From Tiliqua scincoides (lineage: Eukaryota; Chordata; Lepidosauria; Squamata; Scincidae): a DNA stretch of 64,000 bases. The number at the start of each line of letters is the position of its first letter. Position 1 is the first letter of the stretch. Below the pieces are notes generated by a model. That model was not told the origin of the DNA. It made no database searches and was given only the letters and a program-made list of their open reading frames with translations. Made by a program: the position numbers and the translations under genes. Below, piece by piece: positions 43,201 to 53,961 of the stretch. Where the stretch lies: contig NC_089822.1 of the NCBI RefSeq assembly GCF_035046505.1, positions 98,712,659-98,776,658 on the forward strand, in the 5' to 3' direction.

Positions 43201-46200
43201 AACATTAAGAAGTATAGTGAGTTCTGAATCAGGAGGTGTGGAACTAATTTCTTGTTCATCAAGTTAATGCACAAGGGCTTAAACTGTTCTGTAGTGTTGG
43301 GCTACCTCAGACGTATATTAGGGAACCTCAATGAACAGTTTTTCAGATTTATTAATTTTTGCAGTTAAGCGCATGGAAATACCTCCCGATTCCTTGAGAC
43401 TGGATTGGCTAGAAGTCAAAGTATGCATTTAGTAAGATACAAACTACTGGTTCAACATGTTACATAGCATGCCTCTAAAACACACAGCTAAAAAAAAATT
43501 TTTTCATAACACTAAGACAAAATTCACAAACCATAACCTGTTAAGCAATGTTATAAAGTAAAACTTTTAATACTGAATACATTATTAGCTTCTGCTGTAC
43601 CTGCAATTATCACATGTTGCTAGATCAAAGTGGTTCATGAGGTAGGAGTCCATGAATTCCTTGCCACATTCTTCACAAATAAGGTAGTCACATTCTAATA
43701 CAGGCCCTGTTACCAAAGAAAAGAAGAGAAACAAAGAATTTAAGCTGTTAAAACACACTGCTATTTTGAATGTATCATATACAAAAGTACTTTTGAACTC
43801 AAAATAACTTATACTTATGCATAACTTAAAAGAAATGCAAATGGGACAGATGGATGATCCCTTAACTTTTCAATCCATGAGTCTTCCATTTTATATTGTT
43901 CTATTTTTTACAAGTGTTAATATGTACTTACAAATTTATATCCCACTTTATGTCTCTGGCGAGCATTCAAAGCAGCTTACAAAAATTCAGTAAAAATATT
44001 GTAAAATATAATGCAATAGTGGTATTACTTTTGCCCATCTGTTTGTTTACACATTTAATATTACAATACTGTAATATTGTATTGTATTGTATTGTAATAT
44101 TACAATATTACAATACAATACAATATTACAATACTTGTTTACACATTACAATATTACAATAATACAATACAAAAATATTAAAATACAATAATATTTGTAT
44201 TATACAAAATTAATAATACAATTTTGTCAGCGGTAGACTTGATAAGATCTGTCTAGTGACACTATATACAGACTAGTGACATTAGCAAAGAATCTAAAAT
44301 AAAATACTAACATAAATAAGAATCTAAAATAAAATACTAGAATAAAGACTTTATAGTTGTTCTTGTTAAAGCTAGATTTTGGGAAGAACATGTGAGTGGT
44401 GGTAGAATGTGGATAAGTCATGAAAGGTTCTTTTCCTTGCTCAAAAATGGTGAAAATACAGTATCATAGATACCAATGGATCAAAGACTATCCAGGACAT
44501 CAATCTCACCGCTCCACCCATCCCCTGGCAGGGATTTTGTCACCTAAAGAAATCTGAGATTCTTCCTTTTCTCCTGTCACTTGGTTAATTTAACTCTATC
44601 TATAGGTGGCCTACCTTCTGTTATGTGACTCAGCTTCTCCCTACTGCTTCTGCCAATTCCAGATGCCTGAATCCATCATTCTTGAAACAGCATTTTTTTT
44701 TCTGTGGCTGATACGAAGGGCTATTATCTGTACAAGGAGCATGAAGCAGTTTTCACTCCTAACAATCTCTTTTGCATATCAATGCCATGCATTCAAATGG
44801 CAGAGTTTCCTCATAGCAAACAGCACAAGGATAAGGAACTATAAAGACAGACAGGCACTCAGATGCAGTTAAGGACAGTCAAAGCATGCCATGAGATATT
44901 GCATATAAGACAACCTTTTGGTGCAGTCTTGCTCAGGACAAAATGTGAGGTGCTGGAAAATACACCCTACATCTAACACAGTATGTGTGTATGTATCACT
45001 GAACAGATGGCTACTGTCATGTATTCTAATAGCACTAGTCACTTGTTTGGATTTGAGAGGCCTGATTCCAGGTACCTCTCCTATACAAAAGGGGAATCAA
45101 AATCCTCAAACCTGCAGTGACAGAGATCTTTGAATCAGGTACCCAATACTGTACCTGCTAACATCCCTAACCCTTCCCAGCCCTGTGAAACTGTACTTCA
45201 AGTCTATATATTAATAGAAAAATATATAATCATTTTCATCAATTATTCTGGAAGAATACATAGTACTTTTCATACAAATTTTTTGGATTTCTTTTAGATT
45301 TCCATAAGAAATAATTGCCAATTTTGCTCAGTCACTATTTTTTTACCATACCATGCCATCTTCTAGCAAAACAGTATGTTCCACAAGCAAAAAGCATTTA
45401 ATCAGAATTCACACCACTTACCAGGAAGATGCACAATTTTCTCTGCCATGCATTCCTCTTCTTCTTCTTCTTCCAGAAAAAAACCCCCTCCTGTATCTAC
45501 TATTTTTGGGGGTGGTTTAACTCTAGAACTGCCTGCATATGTAAAAGAAACTGACATTAGTACATGAAATTGCTTACAAAAAGCTGTTTACAATGAGACT
45601 TTCACAGGTAACATTCTGAAATACTAACATGAAATCAACAATGAACAAAGAGGCATTAACTTCAAAAACAAAAATGTCCAGGTTAGGAATATACTGTATT
45701 TATGGAGACACCCAAATGTATCTTAAGAAGGCAGCAGATCTAACTCTGTTAAGGGGGGAAAAGCTTCACCCAGTCATGATGCATTAACTCATACATTGAC
45801 ATAAAAGACAAACCCTCTGTGTATGTCACAGAAAGGCCCTCAGTTTTAATAGTCATTGTGCAATGTTTTAGCACAATTTTCAATGACCATCTCACACACA
45901 GAATCAAAATCTAAAGTTCTATGAATATTTACTTGGGAGCTGCTCCACTGATATCAGTGGGTCCACCTGCCATGGACATATGTAAGATCACAGTGTAGGT
46001 TAGAGGGACCATACAAGGATTTTAAAGTTGCTAGCTCTCCGTTCCACATGTCCAAAAACACTGAGATTCCACATGATCTAGTTCATGAATCTATTACCAA
46101 GTTCAAGCACATATTGCAAAGTTACCTTGCAATTAGGTATCATAATAAAAAATATTGATAACTTGTATGATTACACTTTCAACAGTATGTCAGCAAATAA

Positions 46201-46898
46201 GTCTTGGACCAAATCTGAAATTTAAACATATGAATTTTTTTTCAGTAACAACATGGTTTTTCCTTTATTTCTTTGCAGAAACACAATAATGACTCCTGAA
46301 ACTTGAGGAATTTTGCATTTTATCTGCACAAGGAAGGCATCCAAATATACAAATGTGTTGCTTTTCAAGGCTGTAAGAAAAGTCAGGAACAGACACAAGA
46401 TACATGTCTGGAAAAGAGATTCACCTGCAGAAGATTTCAATTAAAAAGATCATTTAGTGTCCACAATGGAGGCAATTTATACAATCTGCTTCACAAAACA
46501 GATGGAACTATTTTTTAAAATTCAGTATCTGTATTCAGCACTTGGTAGCACAAGAGAAGAAGTTTAGGAATGTCAAAATATTATTTTAAAATCAGATCTG
46601 CTATTTTATGGATTCCATTTTGACCGCTATATCAACAATGTCTTTCCCTCATTTTCCTCCATCATTTGCAAATCTCTCATGCCAGCTGTAGGCTAAACTA
46701 CACAAACCACCTGGACCTCAGTCAACCACATGCAACATATACTACAGGGCAAAGCAAACCTTCACCAGTAGAAGGGTAGGGTCTAGTAGCCAGCCTAGCC
46801 TGCCTCAGCATCAATGCTCGCTGACGATTTCGCTCGATCTTTGCCCTCATAGCTGCCGAGAGTGTGGGCTTCTCCCCTTCAGGAGCAGTAGTTTCCAT
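40277..46898 (-). CDS. XPA: DNA repair protein XPA, complete coding region, six coding exons
   Basis: XPA verifies damage and scaffolds nucleotide excision repair in the nucleus, binding RPA, TFIIH, ERCC1-XPF and DNA. Coding exons (minus strand, in order): 46766-46898, 45422-45532, 43601-43706, 42551-42716, 41204-41321, 40277-40425. They total 783 nt, giving 260 residues (human 273; the difference is mainly a shorter N-terminus). The start [10 protein letters not shown] has a strong Kozak context (A at -3, G at +4). The ERCC1-binding DTGGGF is at residues 57-62 and is followed by a run of seven Glu. The zinc finger C-X2-C-X17-C-X2-C uses Cys 92, 95, 113 and 116. The DNA-binding domain includes [16 protein letters not shown] and [19 protein letters not shown]. 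The C-terminus, with CTTCGHEL, ends EKM. All junctions are GT-AG with consistent phase. For exon 1 a second donor 6 nt downstream is possible and would add two residues. The gene converges on NCBP1, as in mammals. Confidence 0.97.
43925..43995 (-). mobile_element. L2-type LINE 3' tail
   Basis: ACAAATTTATATCCCACTTT with GCAGCTTACAAAAATTC is the reverse L2 tail, in the XPA intron between coding exons 2 and 3. Confidence 0.5.
44058..44215. repeat. AT-rich inverted repeat of (ATTGT)n and (ACAAT)n
   Basis: GTAATATTGTATTGTATTGT at 44071 onward pairs with ATACAATACAATATTAC ending at 44129; only a short loop and a 5-nt bulge separate the arms. More ACAAT-type sequence follows. It lies in the XPA intron between coding exons 2 and 3. 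Confidence 0.75.
44220..45420. other. XPA intron, no recognisable feature
   Basis: Ordinary AT-rich intronic DNA between coding exons 2 and 3. A 26-bp duplication (AAGAATCTAAAATAAAATAC at about 44289 and 44319) is the only structure noted. Confidence 0.5.
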
Positions 46899-46922
46899 GA
46901 TCAGGTTCAGAACCAAGAATCT
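46899..46922 (-). other. Splice acceptor and 5'UTR part of the first XPA coding exon
   Basis: On the minus strand the start codon is preceded by 22 nt of leader and then by CACTTTACATTTTTAG, a good acceptor (AG at 46922-46921). The surrounding DNA is AT-rich, with no CpG island and no promoter elements. The exon therefore probably begins by splicing and not at a transcription start. Confidence 0.65.
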
Positions 46923-47404
46923 AAAAATGTAAAGTGAGGGAATTGGAAATCAGAGATTCATCCCAAAGGGCTGTGAGCTACCAACCAGGTTCATAGGCTT
47001 TAGAAGGTGAAGATTTCTAACATTGTATGCCACCTGTCCAGGCTGGCATTTTTCTATATGTCAGCAGTCAATCTATTGCAGAAAATGAAACAAAGATCAT
47101 TGGGGAACCATCAAGATTAATACATTAATTGTGGCAGAAGTTTTCCAAGGCCATGTCATCAGACTGAGAGAGGAAACATTAATGTGTCAGGGGCCCCAAC
47201 CACCCATCCCAGAGCCTTTGCGGTCACTGGTCAGAGTCTTGAAGACACAAGGAGGATTACCTCTTACTAATCAATTGGCCAGAATGCTGCCTTTATATTT
47301 CTCCTTATATCACCTTAATTTCTCTATCTTATTGCAACTAAACCTAAATATATATGAAATAAATGTGTATTCTTCCCCCTTCTACCCAGGTACCATCCCC
47401 ATCT

Positions 47405-47530
47405 CTTCTTTTCTTGCCTCCATTGTGTCTATTTTAGACACATGATTTTCATCCTCTCGAGGCAGGAACCAGTCTTCTTTTCTATTGTAAAGTGTCATGT
47501 ATAGTGATGGCACTGTACAGACATATATTT
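47405..47530 (+). mobile_element. L2/MIR-like 3' end, target of a pogo-like insertion
   Basis: Remnants (GAGGCAGGAACCAGTC, AAAGTGTCATGTATAGTGAT) resemble the terminus at 59797-59912. The pogo-like element at 47532 inserted at its AT-rich tail. Confidence 0.45.
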
Positions 47531-47531
47531 A

Positions 47532-48615
47532 CAGCGGTACCTCGCATAACGAATGCCCCGCGCAGCAAAAAATCCGCAGAACGAAAGCATTGTGCGAAGT
47601 TTGGTAACTCGCACAACGAATTTTTATGACTTATGCTTCGCATAACAAATTTTTGTTTTGTTTTGGTTTGTCTTAAGGGGCGGATCTTCATGTCACTTTA
47701 TGATCCCCTTCACCCTAGTAAGGGGAGGATCTTCATGTCAGTTTATGATCCCTTTCACCCTAGTAAGGGGAGGATCTTCATGTCAGTTTATGATCCCTTT
47801 CACCCTAGTAAGGGGAGGATCTTCATGTCAGTTTATGATCCCTTTCACCCTAGTAAGGGGAGGATCTTCATGTCAGTTTATGATCCCTTTCACCCTGGTA
47901 AGGGGAGGATCTTCATGTCAGTTTATGATCCCTTTCACCCTAGTAAGGGGAGGATCTTCATGTCAGTTTATGATCCCCTTCACCCTAGTAAGGGGAGGGT
48001 CTTCATGTCAGTTTATGATCCCCTTCACCCTAGTAAGGGGAGGGTCTTCATGTCAGTTTATGATCCCGTCCACCCTAGTAAGGGGAGGATTTTCATGTCA
48101 CTTTATGTAAGTCAGTCCCATTGTGCTTGCTCCCAGGAAAGTGTGCACAGGATTACAGCCTTCAAACTCCCCACTCAGCATCCCCCCCATCGCTCATTCA
48201 CCCTCTCACTGCCCCATTTCCTTCACGTTTCCCCCCATGATCACGGCAAAAGCAAGCAATTGAGTGCAGCTGCTCTGTCCTCCCCAGCTTAGAGCACAAT
48301 CCTGTGCGTGTCTCCTCAGAAGTAAGTCCCATTGTGCTTGCTCCCAGGAAAGTGTGCACAGGATTACAGCCTTCAAACTCCCCACTCAGCATCCCCCATT
48401 TTTGAAATCCTCTGTACAGTATGTATGCCTTTAAAGAGCACTTAATAAACACTTTGTAAACCAAATTTGACTTTGTTCTGACTTTTCTTGCCCATAGGAA
48501 CGCATTAATTAAATTTCAATGCATTCCTATGGGAAAACGCGCTTCGCAAAACGAAAAACTCGCTTAACGAAAGGAGTCGCGGAACGGATTAATTTTGTTA
48601 TGCGAGGCACCACTG
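47532..48615. mobile_element. pogo/Tigger-like element carrying a 45-bp minisatellite (10 units)
   Basis: It has the same ends and interior as 26306-27203, with TA flanks at 47530-47531 and 48616-48617. Here the 45-bp repeat (about 47680-48105) has ten units, which accounts for almost all of the 186-bp length difference. The 219-codon open frame across it follows from the unit length being a multiple of three. Confidence 0.85.
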
Positions 48616-49020
48616 TATATACAAATAAAAGGAAGAGACGTACACATGTGTTTAACTGCACCATACAGTTAAATGGAATTTGAAAATGGATTGTGCACCC
48701 TTAAATTTCAAAGATTCTTCACACCTTGCATTTTAGGAGTACATGTACAGCACATATTTACTCAGAAGCAATATTCCCTCTATAGAATCTGCACCTCTGC
48801 ATGGAACCCTCCACTTGCTGTATTGAAGCTCCTCAGCATTTCTGGATGCACAACGATGACATCAAATGTCATCACTGAATTTCCAGGAACTCCAAGCTCA
48901 TTTTCACCAGATCTGAGCTGTGCAACAGTGCAGCTTAAAGGGAACAGTGCTCAGAAGCAAGCCAAAAATGTTTAATGGAGTTACTCCCAGGTAAATGTGT
49001 ACAGGATTACAGGTGGGCAA

Positions 49021-49319
49021 CACAATCCTAACCTGTGCTGTATCCAGCGCAGAGTTTGAGGTGGATCCAGTACAACTCAGAGTATTTATTTCCCCTTAAC
49101 CTGAGTAATGCCCCAGCCACCTTAAAGGGGCTACTCAGATCTGCGGCAGCTAAATTGCTGGCACAGACCCAAGCAGCCCAATGTAACACCAGGCTGCTCG
49201 GGACGGGGGTTAGGATCTGGCCTAAGCGCTGGAGCATCTCAAGCTGTCACACATTTATGACACTCCTGGGCTGACATAAGGGACTAAGGCTGCCCCAGCG
49301 CAACAATAGGATTGTGCTT
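49021..49319. mobile_element. Harbinger-like MITE
   Basis: CACAATCCTAACCTGTGCTG and CAACAATAGGATTGTG are inverted termini typical of the family. Confidence 0.5.
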
Positions 49320-49542
49320 TAAGATTGCTTTTATTTAGAAAAAAATGACACCTAAAAATGAAAGTGGAACTGTTAACAAGTGTTTGAAACCAACTAAATT
49401 ATCGAAGAACACAGGGTACATATATATTGAAGTTATTGCAGAACAAAGTTTTGCTGGCAACAGGCCACTTCCACTAGATACATGAAGTTTTATCTTCAGT
49501 TAGAAGGCCTCCACCTGACTGAGCCCACTCTGTTTCTGAGCA

Positions 49543-49610
49543 CAATTCACAGAATCACGGAAGGGACCTATAAGTTCATTGAGTCCAACCCTCTGCCAAT
49601 GCAGACTGTA
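49543..49610 (-). mobile_element. Short CR1-type 3' fragment
   Basis: CACAGAATCACGGAAGGGAC followed by TGAGTCCAACCCTCTGC is the characteristic reverse CR1 3' sequence. It directly precedes an L2 fragment in the inferred XPA leader intron. Confidence 0.6.
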
Positions 49611-49614
49611 ATTC

Positions 49615-50060
49615 AAGGCACCGGTTATCAACTTTAAAGCTCTAAATGGTGCAGGACCAAGGTACCCGAAGAGCACCTCTCTGCACATGAAACCTTTCCA
49701 GACATGAAACTACCCAACCCCTAAAGCTGTAATCCTATGCACACTTTCCTGAGCGTAAGCCCCATTAGGACAATGAAGTTTATGAGCAGACAAGCATTGG
49801 ATTGTAATGTTAAGTTTACCAGGCAAGGCTCTTCTGAATATTTCAGCAAATGTTGGAGGTCCAACTGGCAACAGTGTATGAGGGCCTTGCACATTGCCTG
49901 TGGAAAGTCCTATCTCAGGAGGTGAGACCAGCTCCTTCCTTGCCACTGGTTGGAGGCATCTAAAGATGTCCTTATTTGCTTTGCTTGAACAAAGCAAAGC
50001 AAATAAAGACATTTTAATTTTGCTGCACTGCCTCCTTTTGTTCTTTCCTCTTGATATTTT
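49615..50060 (+). mobile_element. L2-clade LINE C-terminal fragment, interrupted by a MITE
   Basis: The translation includes INFKALNGAGPRY and later GETSSFLATGWRHLK, typical of the L2 ORF2 C-terminus. A ~80-bp MITE (49722-49805) splits the copy. Confidence 0.6.
49722..49805. mobile_element. 90-bp MITE copy inside an L2 fragment
   Basis: AAGCTGTAATCCTATGCACA, CTTTCCTGAGCGTAAGCCCC and GCATTGGATTGTAA mark the unit. Other partial copies are seen near 905-990, 1030-1085, 5176-5238, 20365-20455, 29225-29305, 42961-43060 and 57515-57560. Confidence 0.55.
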
Positions 50061-50204
50061 CTGCTGTTTTCTTTGTACTTAATTTATTTGGCATGTGCTG
50101 CCATTTTTTTCCTTCATTAGTGATTGTGGGCATCTCAGACTGAAGGGGGAAAATGAGAGTTAGACTGATTAACAAGTAGCCCACAAAAGATTACTTTAGA
50201 TCAA

Positions 50205-51037
50205 TTATTTTATTTATTATTTATTTATTAGATTTATATTCCGCCTTTCTCCTGAAGAGCACTCAAGGCAGCTAACAATCAAGATTAAAATACAAAACAA
50301 AGTAAAATACAAATAAACATTAAAAATAAAAAACAATTAAAAGCAATTAAAACAAGACAAAATACACATCAGTTCACAAATAAAAACACAGTAAAAGACA
50401 TAATTTATAAAACCAGCCCTTACAAGGCCTCAAAGGCTTTCCTAAATAAAAAAGTCTTCTGGCCTCTCTAGAAAGCTAATAACGAGGAAGCTGTCCTCAA
50501 TTCAAAGGGGAGAGAATTCCATAGTGCAAGTGCCACCACCGAGAAGGCCCTGTTTCTGGCTGCCATCCCCCTTTCCCCTCTTAATGATGGCACAACCAAC
50601 AGGGCCCCTTCTGATGACCTCAGAGAATGGACCAGGCTATATGGAAGAAGGCGGTGTCTCAAATATGCTGGTCCCAAGCGGTTGAGAGCTTTAAAGATCA
50701 AAACCAGCACCAGCAAAATTCAGTCAGGAAACAAATGGGCAGCCACCCAGTGCAGCTGCCGGAGTAGCGGAGTGACAGAGTAAAACCGCTGACCACCAGC
50801 AACTACACGAGCTGCCACATTCTGCACTAGCTGTAGCTTCCGGACCATCGTCAGGGGCAGCCCCATGTAGAGAGCGCTACTAATCTTGATGTCACCATGG
50901 CATGTACCACCATGGCCAGATCTGCCCGAGACAGGTACGGCTGCAATGGCGCACCAGCCGAAGCTGGGCAAAGGCACTCCTGGCCGCAACTGACACCTGG
51001 ACATCCAAGGAGGAGCTGCGAATCCAGGAGAACCCCC
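50205..51037 (-). mobile_element. L2-clade LINE, C-terminal coding part and 3' tail
   Basis: On the minus strand the C-terminus reads MGVLLDSQLLLG, LPLTMVRKLQLVQNVAARV, TPLLRQLHW, FKALNRLGPAYLR and AFSVVALALWNSLPFELR, all L2 hallmarks. A 3'UTR and the tail GAGAAAGGCGGAATATAAAT plus (AATA)n follow. It is moderately decayed. Its 5' side abuts a hAT-like element at 51038. Confidence 0.85.
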
Positions 51038-51335
51038 AATGTTTCTCAACATTTGTCCTCCGCTGTTCCACTTAACTGGTCCAGTGGAAATAACTGGTGA
51101 CAATGTAACTGGTGAGACAGGAGGCCAGATGCGATGTGACCAACACCAGTAAGAGGCTCAGGGTGGACAGGAGGGCTTTTTGGAGCATGGAAAGCATGCT
51201 TTGGAGCCCTGCCCGCCAAGCTGAGCCTCCTGCCGCTGTTTGTCGTGTCGCGCTCCTGGTCCCGCTGCTGGGCATGAGTACCACACCTCAGGTACCACTG
51301 GTGGCACCCGTACCACTAGCTGAGACACACTGCTG
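51038..51335. mobile_element. hAT-like MITE, one of three copies
   Basis: It starts ATGTTTCTCAACATTTGTCC and ends ACTAGCTGAGACACACTG. The interior matches 1748-2085 and, inverted, 62296-62633. Confidence 0.55.
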
Positions 51336-51348
51336 TGGATGAGCAAAT

Positions 51349-51436
51349 AAGCCTAACCACGCTTTCCTGAAAGTAAGCCCCATTGAACAAAACAGGACTT
51401 ACTTCTGAGTAGACCTGGTGAGGCTTGCGCCCTAAA
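51349..51436. mobile_element. 90-bp MITE copy left of the XPA CpG island
   Basis: CTTTCCTGAAAGTAAGCCCC, AACAGGACTTACTTCTGAGT and the end GAGGCTTGCGCCC match the 90-bp unit. A second copy lies to the right of the island (51983-52066). Confidence 0.65.
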
Positions 51437-51589
51437 CCAGTTTGTCTTCCAGGAGGCGTCAGAGGGCAGTGCCCTGTTCTTGCTGCAGCAAAAGGCCAAG
51501 GCAGGAAGCGAGCCCTGATGGCTGAGCCAGAAAAACTGGAACGCAGCTGGCCAGGCAGGAACAGCTCCCAGCTGCGCCACGTACGTCAC

Positions 51590-51970
51590 TGACCACTCGA
51601 GGGAAGGCGCAGGCCCTGCCCTGTCCTGCCCCTCAGTCAGGTGCCTGGAGGCGAGGCTCTGCCCCTCCCCCCGCGACACCCCCCCTCGCGACACCCCCGC
51701 GCGCGCCTTTCACCTGCAGGCTCGCGAGCCGCTCTACGCGCCAACGGAACAAGAGCGCCCAACGTCCCCTCTCCTTGGAAGGACGCGCGCGCGCGCCAGC
51801 GCGTTCACGGGAGGGGGCGGTGCTTGGCTTCCCCGGGGAGGCACGCTTCGGGGACGCGCACGGGCGCGCGCTCCGGGCCCCGCCCTTCCCGCGCGTTCTC
51901 AAAGCGGAGAGAAAAGGGTGAGCACGTGGCTTCCCTTCTGGACCGTGCTGGCTGGGCGTTCTGGCCAGCA
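51590..51970 (-). promoter_or_regulatory. CpG island, probable XPA promoter and untranslated first exon
   Basis: This is the only CpG-dense block to the right of XPA, with GC boxes (GGGCGGGGC on the minus strand near 51875-51885, GGGGGCGG near 51812-51819) and long CG runs. On the minus strand a good donor, CTGCAG|GTGAAA, lies at 51714/51713. It could end a 5'UTR exon that joins the acceptor at 46921. On the plus strand, GTGAGC at 51918 is also a plausible donor, so the island could be bidirectional. No long conserved frame is recognisable inside. The assignment to XPA is inference from position. Confidence 0.55.
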
Positions 51971-51982
51971 TGGCAGACTCTG

Positions 51983-52066
51983 TTAGAGCACAAGCCTATC
52001 TACTCAGAAGTCAGGCCCATGGTAGTCAATGGGCCTTGCTCTTAGGTAAGTGTGGCTAGGTTTGTA
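51983..52066. mobile_element. 90-bp MITE copy right of the XPA CpG island, inverted
   Basis: AGCCTATCTACTCAGAAGTC, AATGGGCCTTGCTCTTAGG and GTGTGGCTAGG are the inverted 90-bp unit, somewhat diverged. Confidence 0.5.
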
Positions 52067-52083
52067 GTCAGAGTCAGTGGAGC

Positions 52084-52252
52084 CAGTGGCGTAGCTGGAG
52101 GGGTGCAAAGCACTGAGTCTTGCAAGGAGCCTCACCACAGCTTCCAAGGGCACCCTCCTTGCTCAGCCCCCCAATGGCTCTGAAGGGAGGGGCCCTGGCC
52201 GTGAGGCCTCCTGCAAGGCTTGGTGCTTTGTGCTTCCTCTAGCTGGCTACTG
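52084..52252. mobile_element. Palindromic MITE of the CAGTGGCGTAGCTA family
   Basis: It starts CAGTGGCGTAGCTGGAG and ends CTCTAGCTGGCTACTG, with GTGCAAAGCAC mirrored by GTGCTTTGTGC. It is diverged from 39642-39827 but similarly foldback. Confidence 0.6.
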
Positions 52253-53029
52253 GACAGAGCGTCCTCATTTCTGCCTCCTCTGCAGTCGCTCCCAAGGGTC
52301 TGTTGCGATGGACTGTAGTGAGAGTGGGACGTGGTTGAGGCCACACTGCGAGAACGGAACTGGCTTGTGCACATACAGCAGGACGCTCGGCATCCTCCAA
52401 GCCACACTCAATTATAACTGTCACTGTCGGTTCCGTCCCCCTCAGCCCTGCCAGTCCAAGACCACAGCAGGGTTCAGCAAAGCAGGGAGCCTGCTATGTC
52501 ATGGCACCCCATTTCGTTGGTGTATCATCCCACTATCTCCTCTGTCAGAGGTGCTGTACCTCAGCATCCTGGTTGGACCCCCTTTTTCTCTCTGTGCAAA
52601 TCCATAACAGGTCTTTCCATATACAATTGCCTCTTTTCAAAGCTCCCTTGCCCCCCACAAACATATACACGTAACATACTGCAGGACCACTTGCTCCGGG
52701 ACACAATGCTGCCTATTCCAGAATGATATTTTTGCAAATCTACTCTGTAATTGTTCTCCTTTCCTGCTTTGTCTCTCTTTCTTTGGCTTCAGCATTGGGA
52801 TCTCTTTATGCGTATTTTGACTTCAGTGCCATCACAACCCAAACTCTCTCCCACTCTGCCCTCCGGATATGCTTCCCCCCCCCCCCCACCAGTGATGTAG
52901 CTAATGTGGCCTGGTGCCAAGTGCAAAATGATGCCCTGGAAGTGATATCACTTCTAGAAGTGATGTCACAGACTTCTTAAAAAGTGAAAATGGGGCGAGT
53001 GAAAGTGAAAAGGAAAAGTGAAAGTGGGG

Positions 53030-53471
53030 CAGTGGCATAGTTAAGACATCTGCTACTCAGGGTCAAGGAAGATTTGGTAGCCTCTCCCAGCACCGCACAC
53101 AAAATTGAATTTAATTTATTAAATAAACACATTAAAAGTTTTCTGGTTAGTTGGTCATGTGTTTCATTGCATTCAGCATTAAATTACCTTTCCAATGATA
53201 TATAATGTATGATGGTATTATTTGTATATACCAGAACAATGAAAATATTTTCTGGTTAATTGGCCACAACTTTTGACAGAATACAGATATACCAACATGG
53301 TTTGTTTCATTGCATTCAGCATTAAATTATCTTTCCAATGATGATGGTATTAATTGTACATATCGAGGTTTTCACAATTTTGGCCGCTAGTGTCAAGCTC
53401 AGCTTATTGCCTCCCTAAAGCTTGTTGCCTAGTGCAGTTGCTACCCCTGCACCACCTTAGCTATGCCGCTG
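53030..53471. mobile_element. hAT-like element with internally duplicated segment
   Basis: The ends CAGTGGCATAGTTAAG and CTTAGCTATGCCGCTG are inverted. A segment with TTTCATTGCATTCAGCATTA occurs twice (near 53160 and 53307). Related internal sequence occurs in 62797-63997. Confidence 0.6.
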
Positions 53472-53633
53472 TCCTCATCTAGGTAACAACACTCTGTTGT
53501 CAGGCATGTGCCTGGTGTGGTCAGTGATACTTTGGAGTCTCTCCTTTTTTCAGGAATTTGCACCAATGACACAGCAGGATCTGAATCCAGTGCTTCTATG
53601 GTTATGGTGCCTTGTGTTATTGGAGCACACTAG

Positions 53634-53784
53634 GGGCCTAATCCTATCCAATTTTCCAGTGCAGCTGCAGCTGTGGTGGGGAAGCAGTCACAGAGGCCTC
53701 CTCAAGGTATGGGAGCATTTGGTCCCTTACCTCGATGCTGCATTGTGGCTGCACTGTTGCTGGAATGTTGGATAGGATTGGGCC
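53634..53784. mobile_element. Harbinger-like MITE
   Basis: GGGCCTAATCCTATCCAATT and GGATAGGATTGGGCCC are inverted termini. The interior is shared with 32548-32721, including AGTCACAGAGGCCTCCTCAA. Confidence 0.65.
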
Positions 53785-53871
53785 CTGAGCTATTTATGCA
53801 GCTCCAGCACCTGTGCAGTTTGCACCAGAAAAGAAAAGAATTTGCAGCATTCAGGTTTGGTTATAGTATCA

Positions 53872-53961
53872 GGCTGCAATCCTAACAACACTTTCCTGAG
53901 AGTAAGCCCCATTGAACAAAATAGGACTTACTTCTGAGTAGACCTGGTTAGGATTGTGCCC
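53872..53961. mobile_element. 90-bp Harbinger-like MITE, intact ends, TCA target duplication
   Basis: GGCTGCAATCCTAAC and GTTAGGATTGTGCCC are the ends, with TCA on both flanks (53869-53871 and 53962-53964). This is the cleanest single copy of the unit that is tandemly repeated at 2.2-2.56 kb. Confidence 0.7.

Larger units (their letters stand above)
46923..51713 (-). other. Inferred XPA 5'UTR intron, filled with repeats
   Basis: If the leader is split as inferred, this 4.8-kb stretch is an intron. It holds an L2/MIR-like 3' tail interrupted by a pogo-like element (47532-48615), several Harbinger-like MITEs, and L2 fragments in both orientations (49615-50060 plus, 50205-51037 minus). No coding exon is seen. 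Confidence 0.45.

Noticed and set aside
47680-48105. Regular direct repeats resembling a CRISPR-like array
   Set aside because: The units are contiguous with no unique spacers, and the DNA is vertebrate. It is a minisatellite.
47633-48292. 219-residue repetitive open frame (SKGRIFMSVYDP repeats), and its shorter relative at 26327-26845
   Set aside because: It is produced by a 45-bp minisatellite inside a pogo-like element. Open frames exist in two registers at once, so coding is not supported.
52230-52980. Open frames of 76-125 residues right of the XPA island as a possible exon of a divergent gene
   Set aside because: They begin inside a MITE, lack recognisable domains, and no acceptor/donor pair brackets a conserved block.
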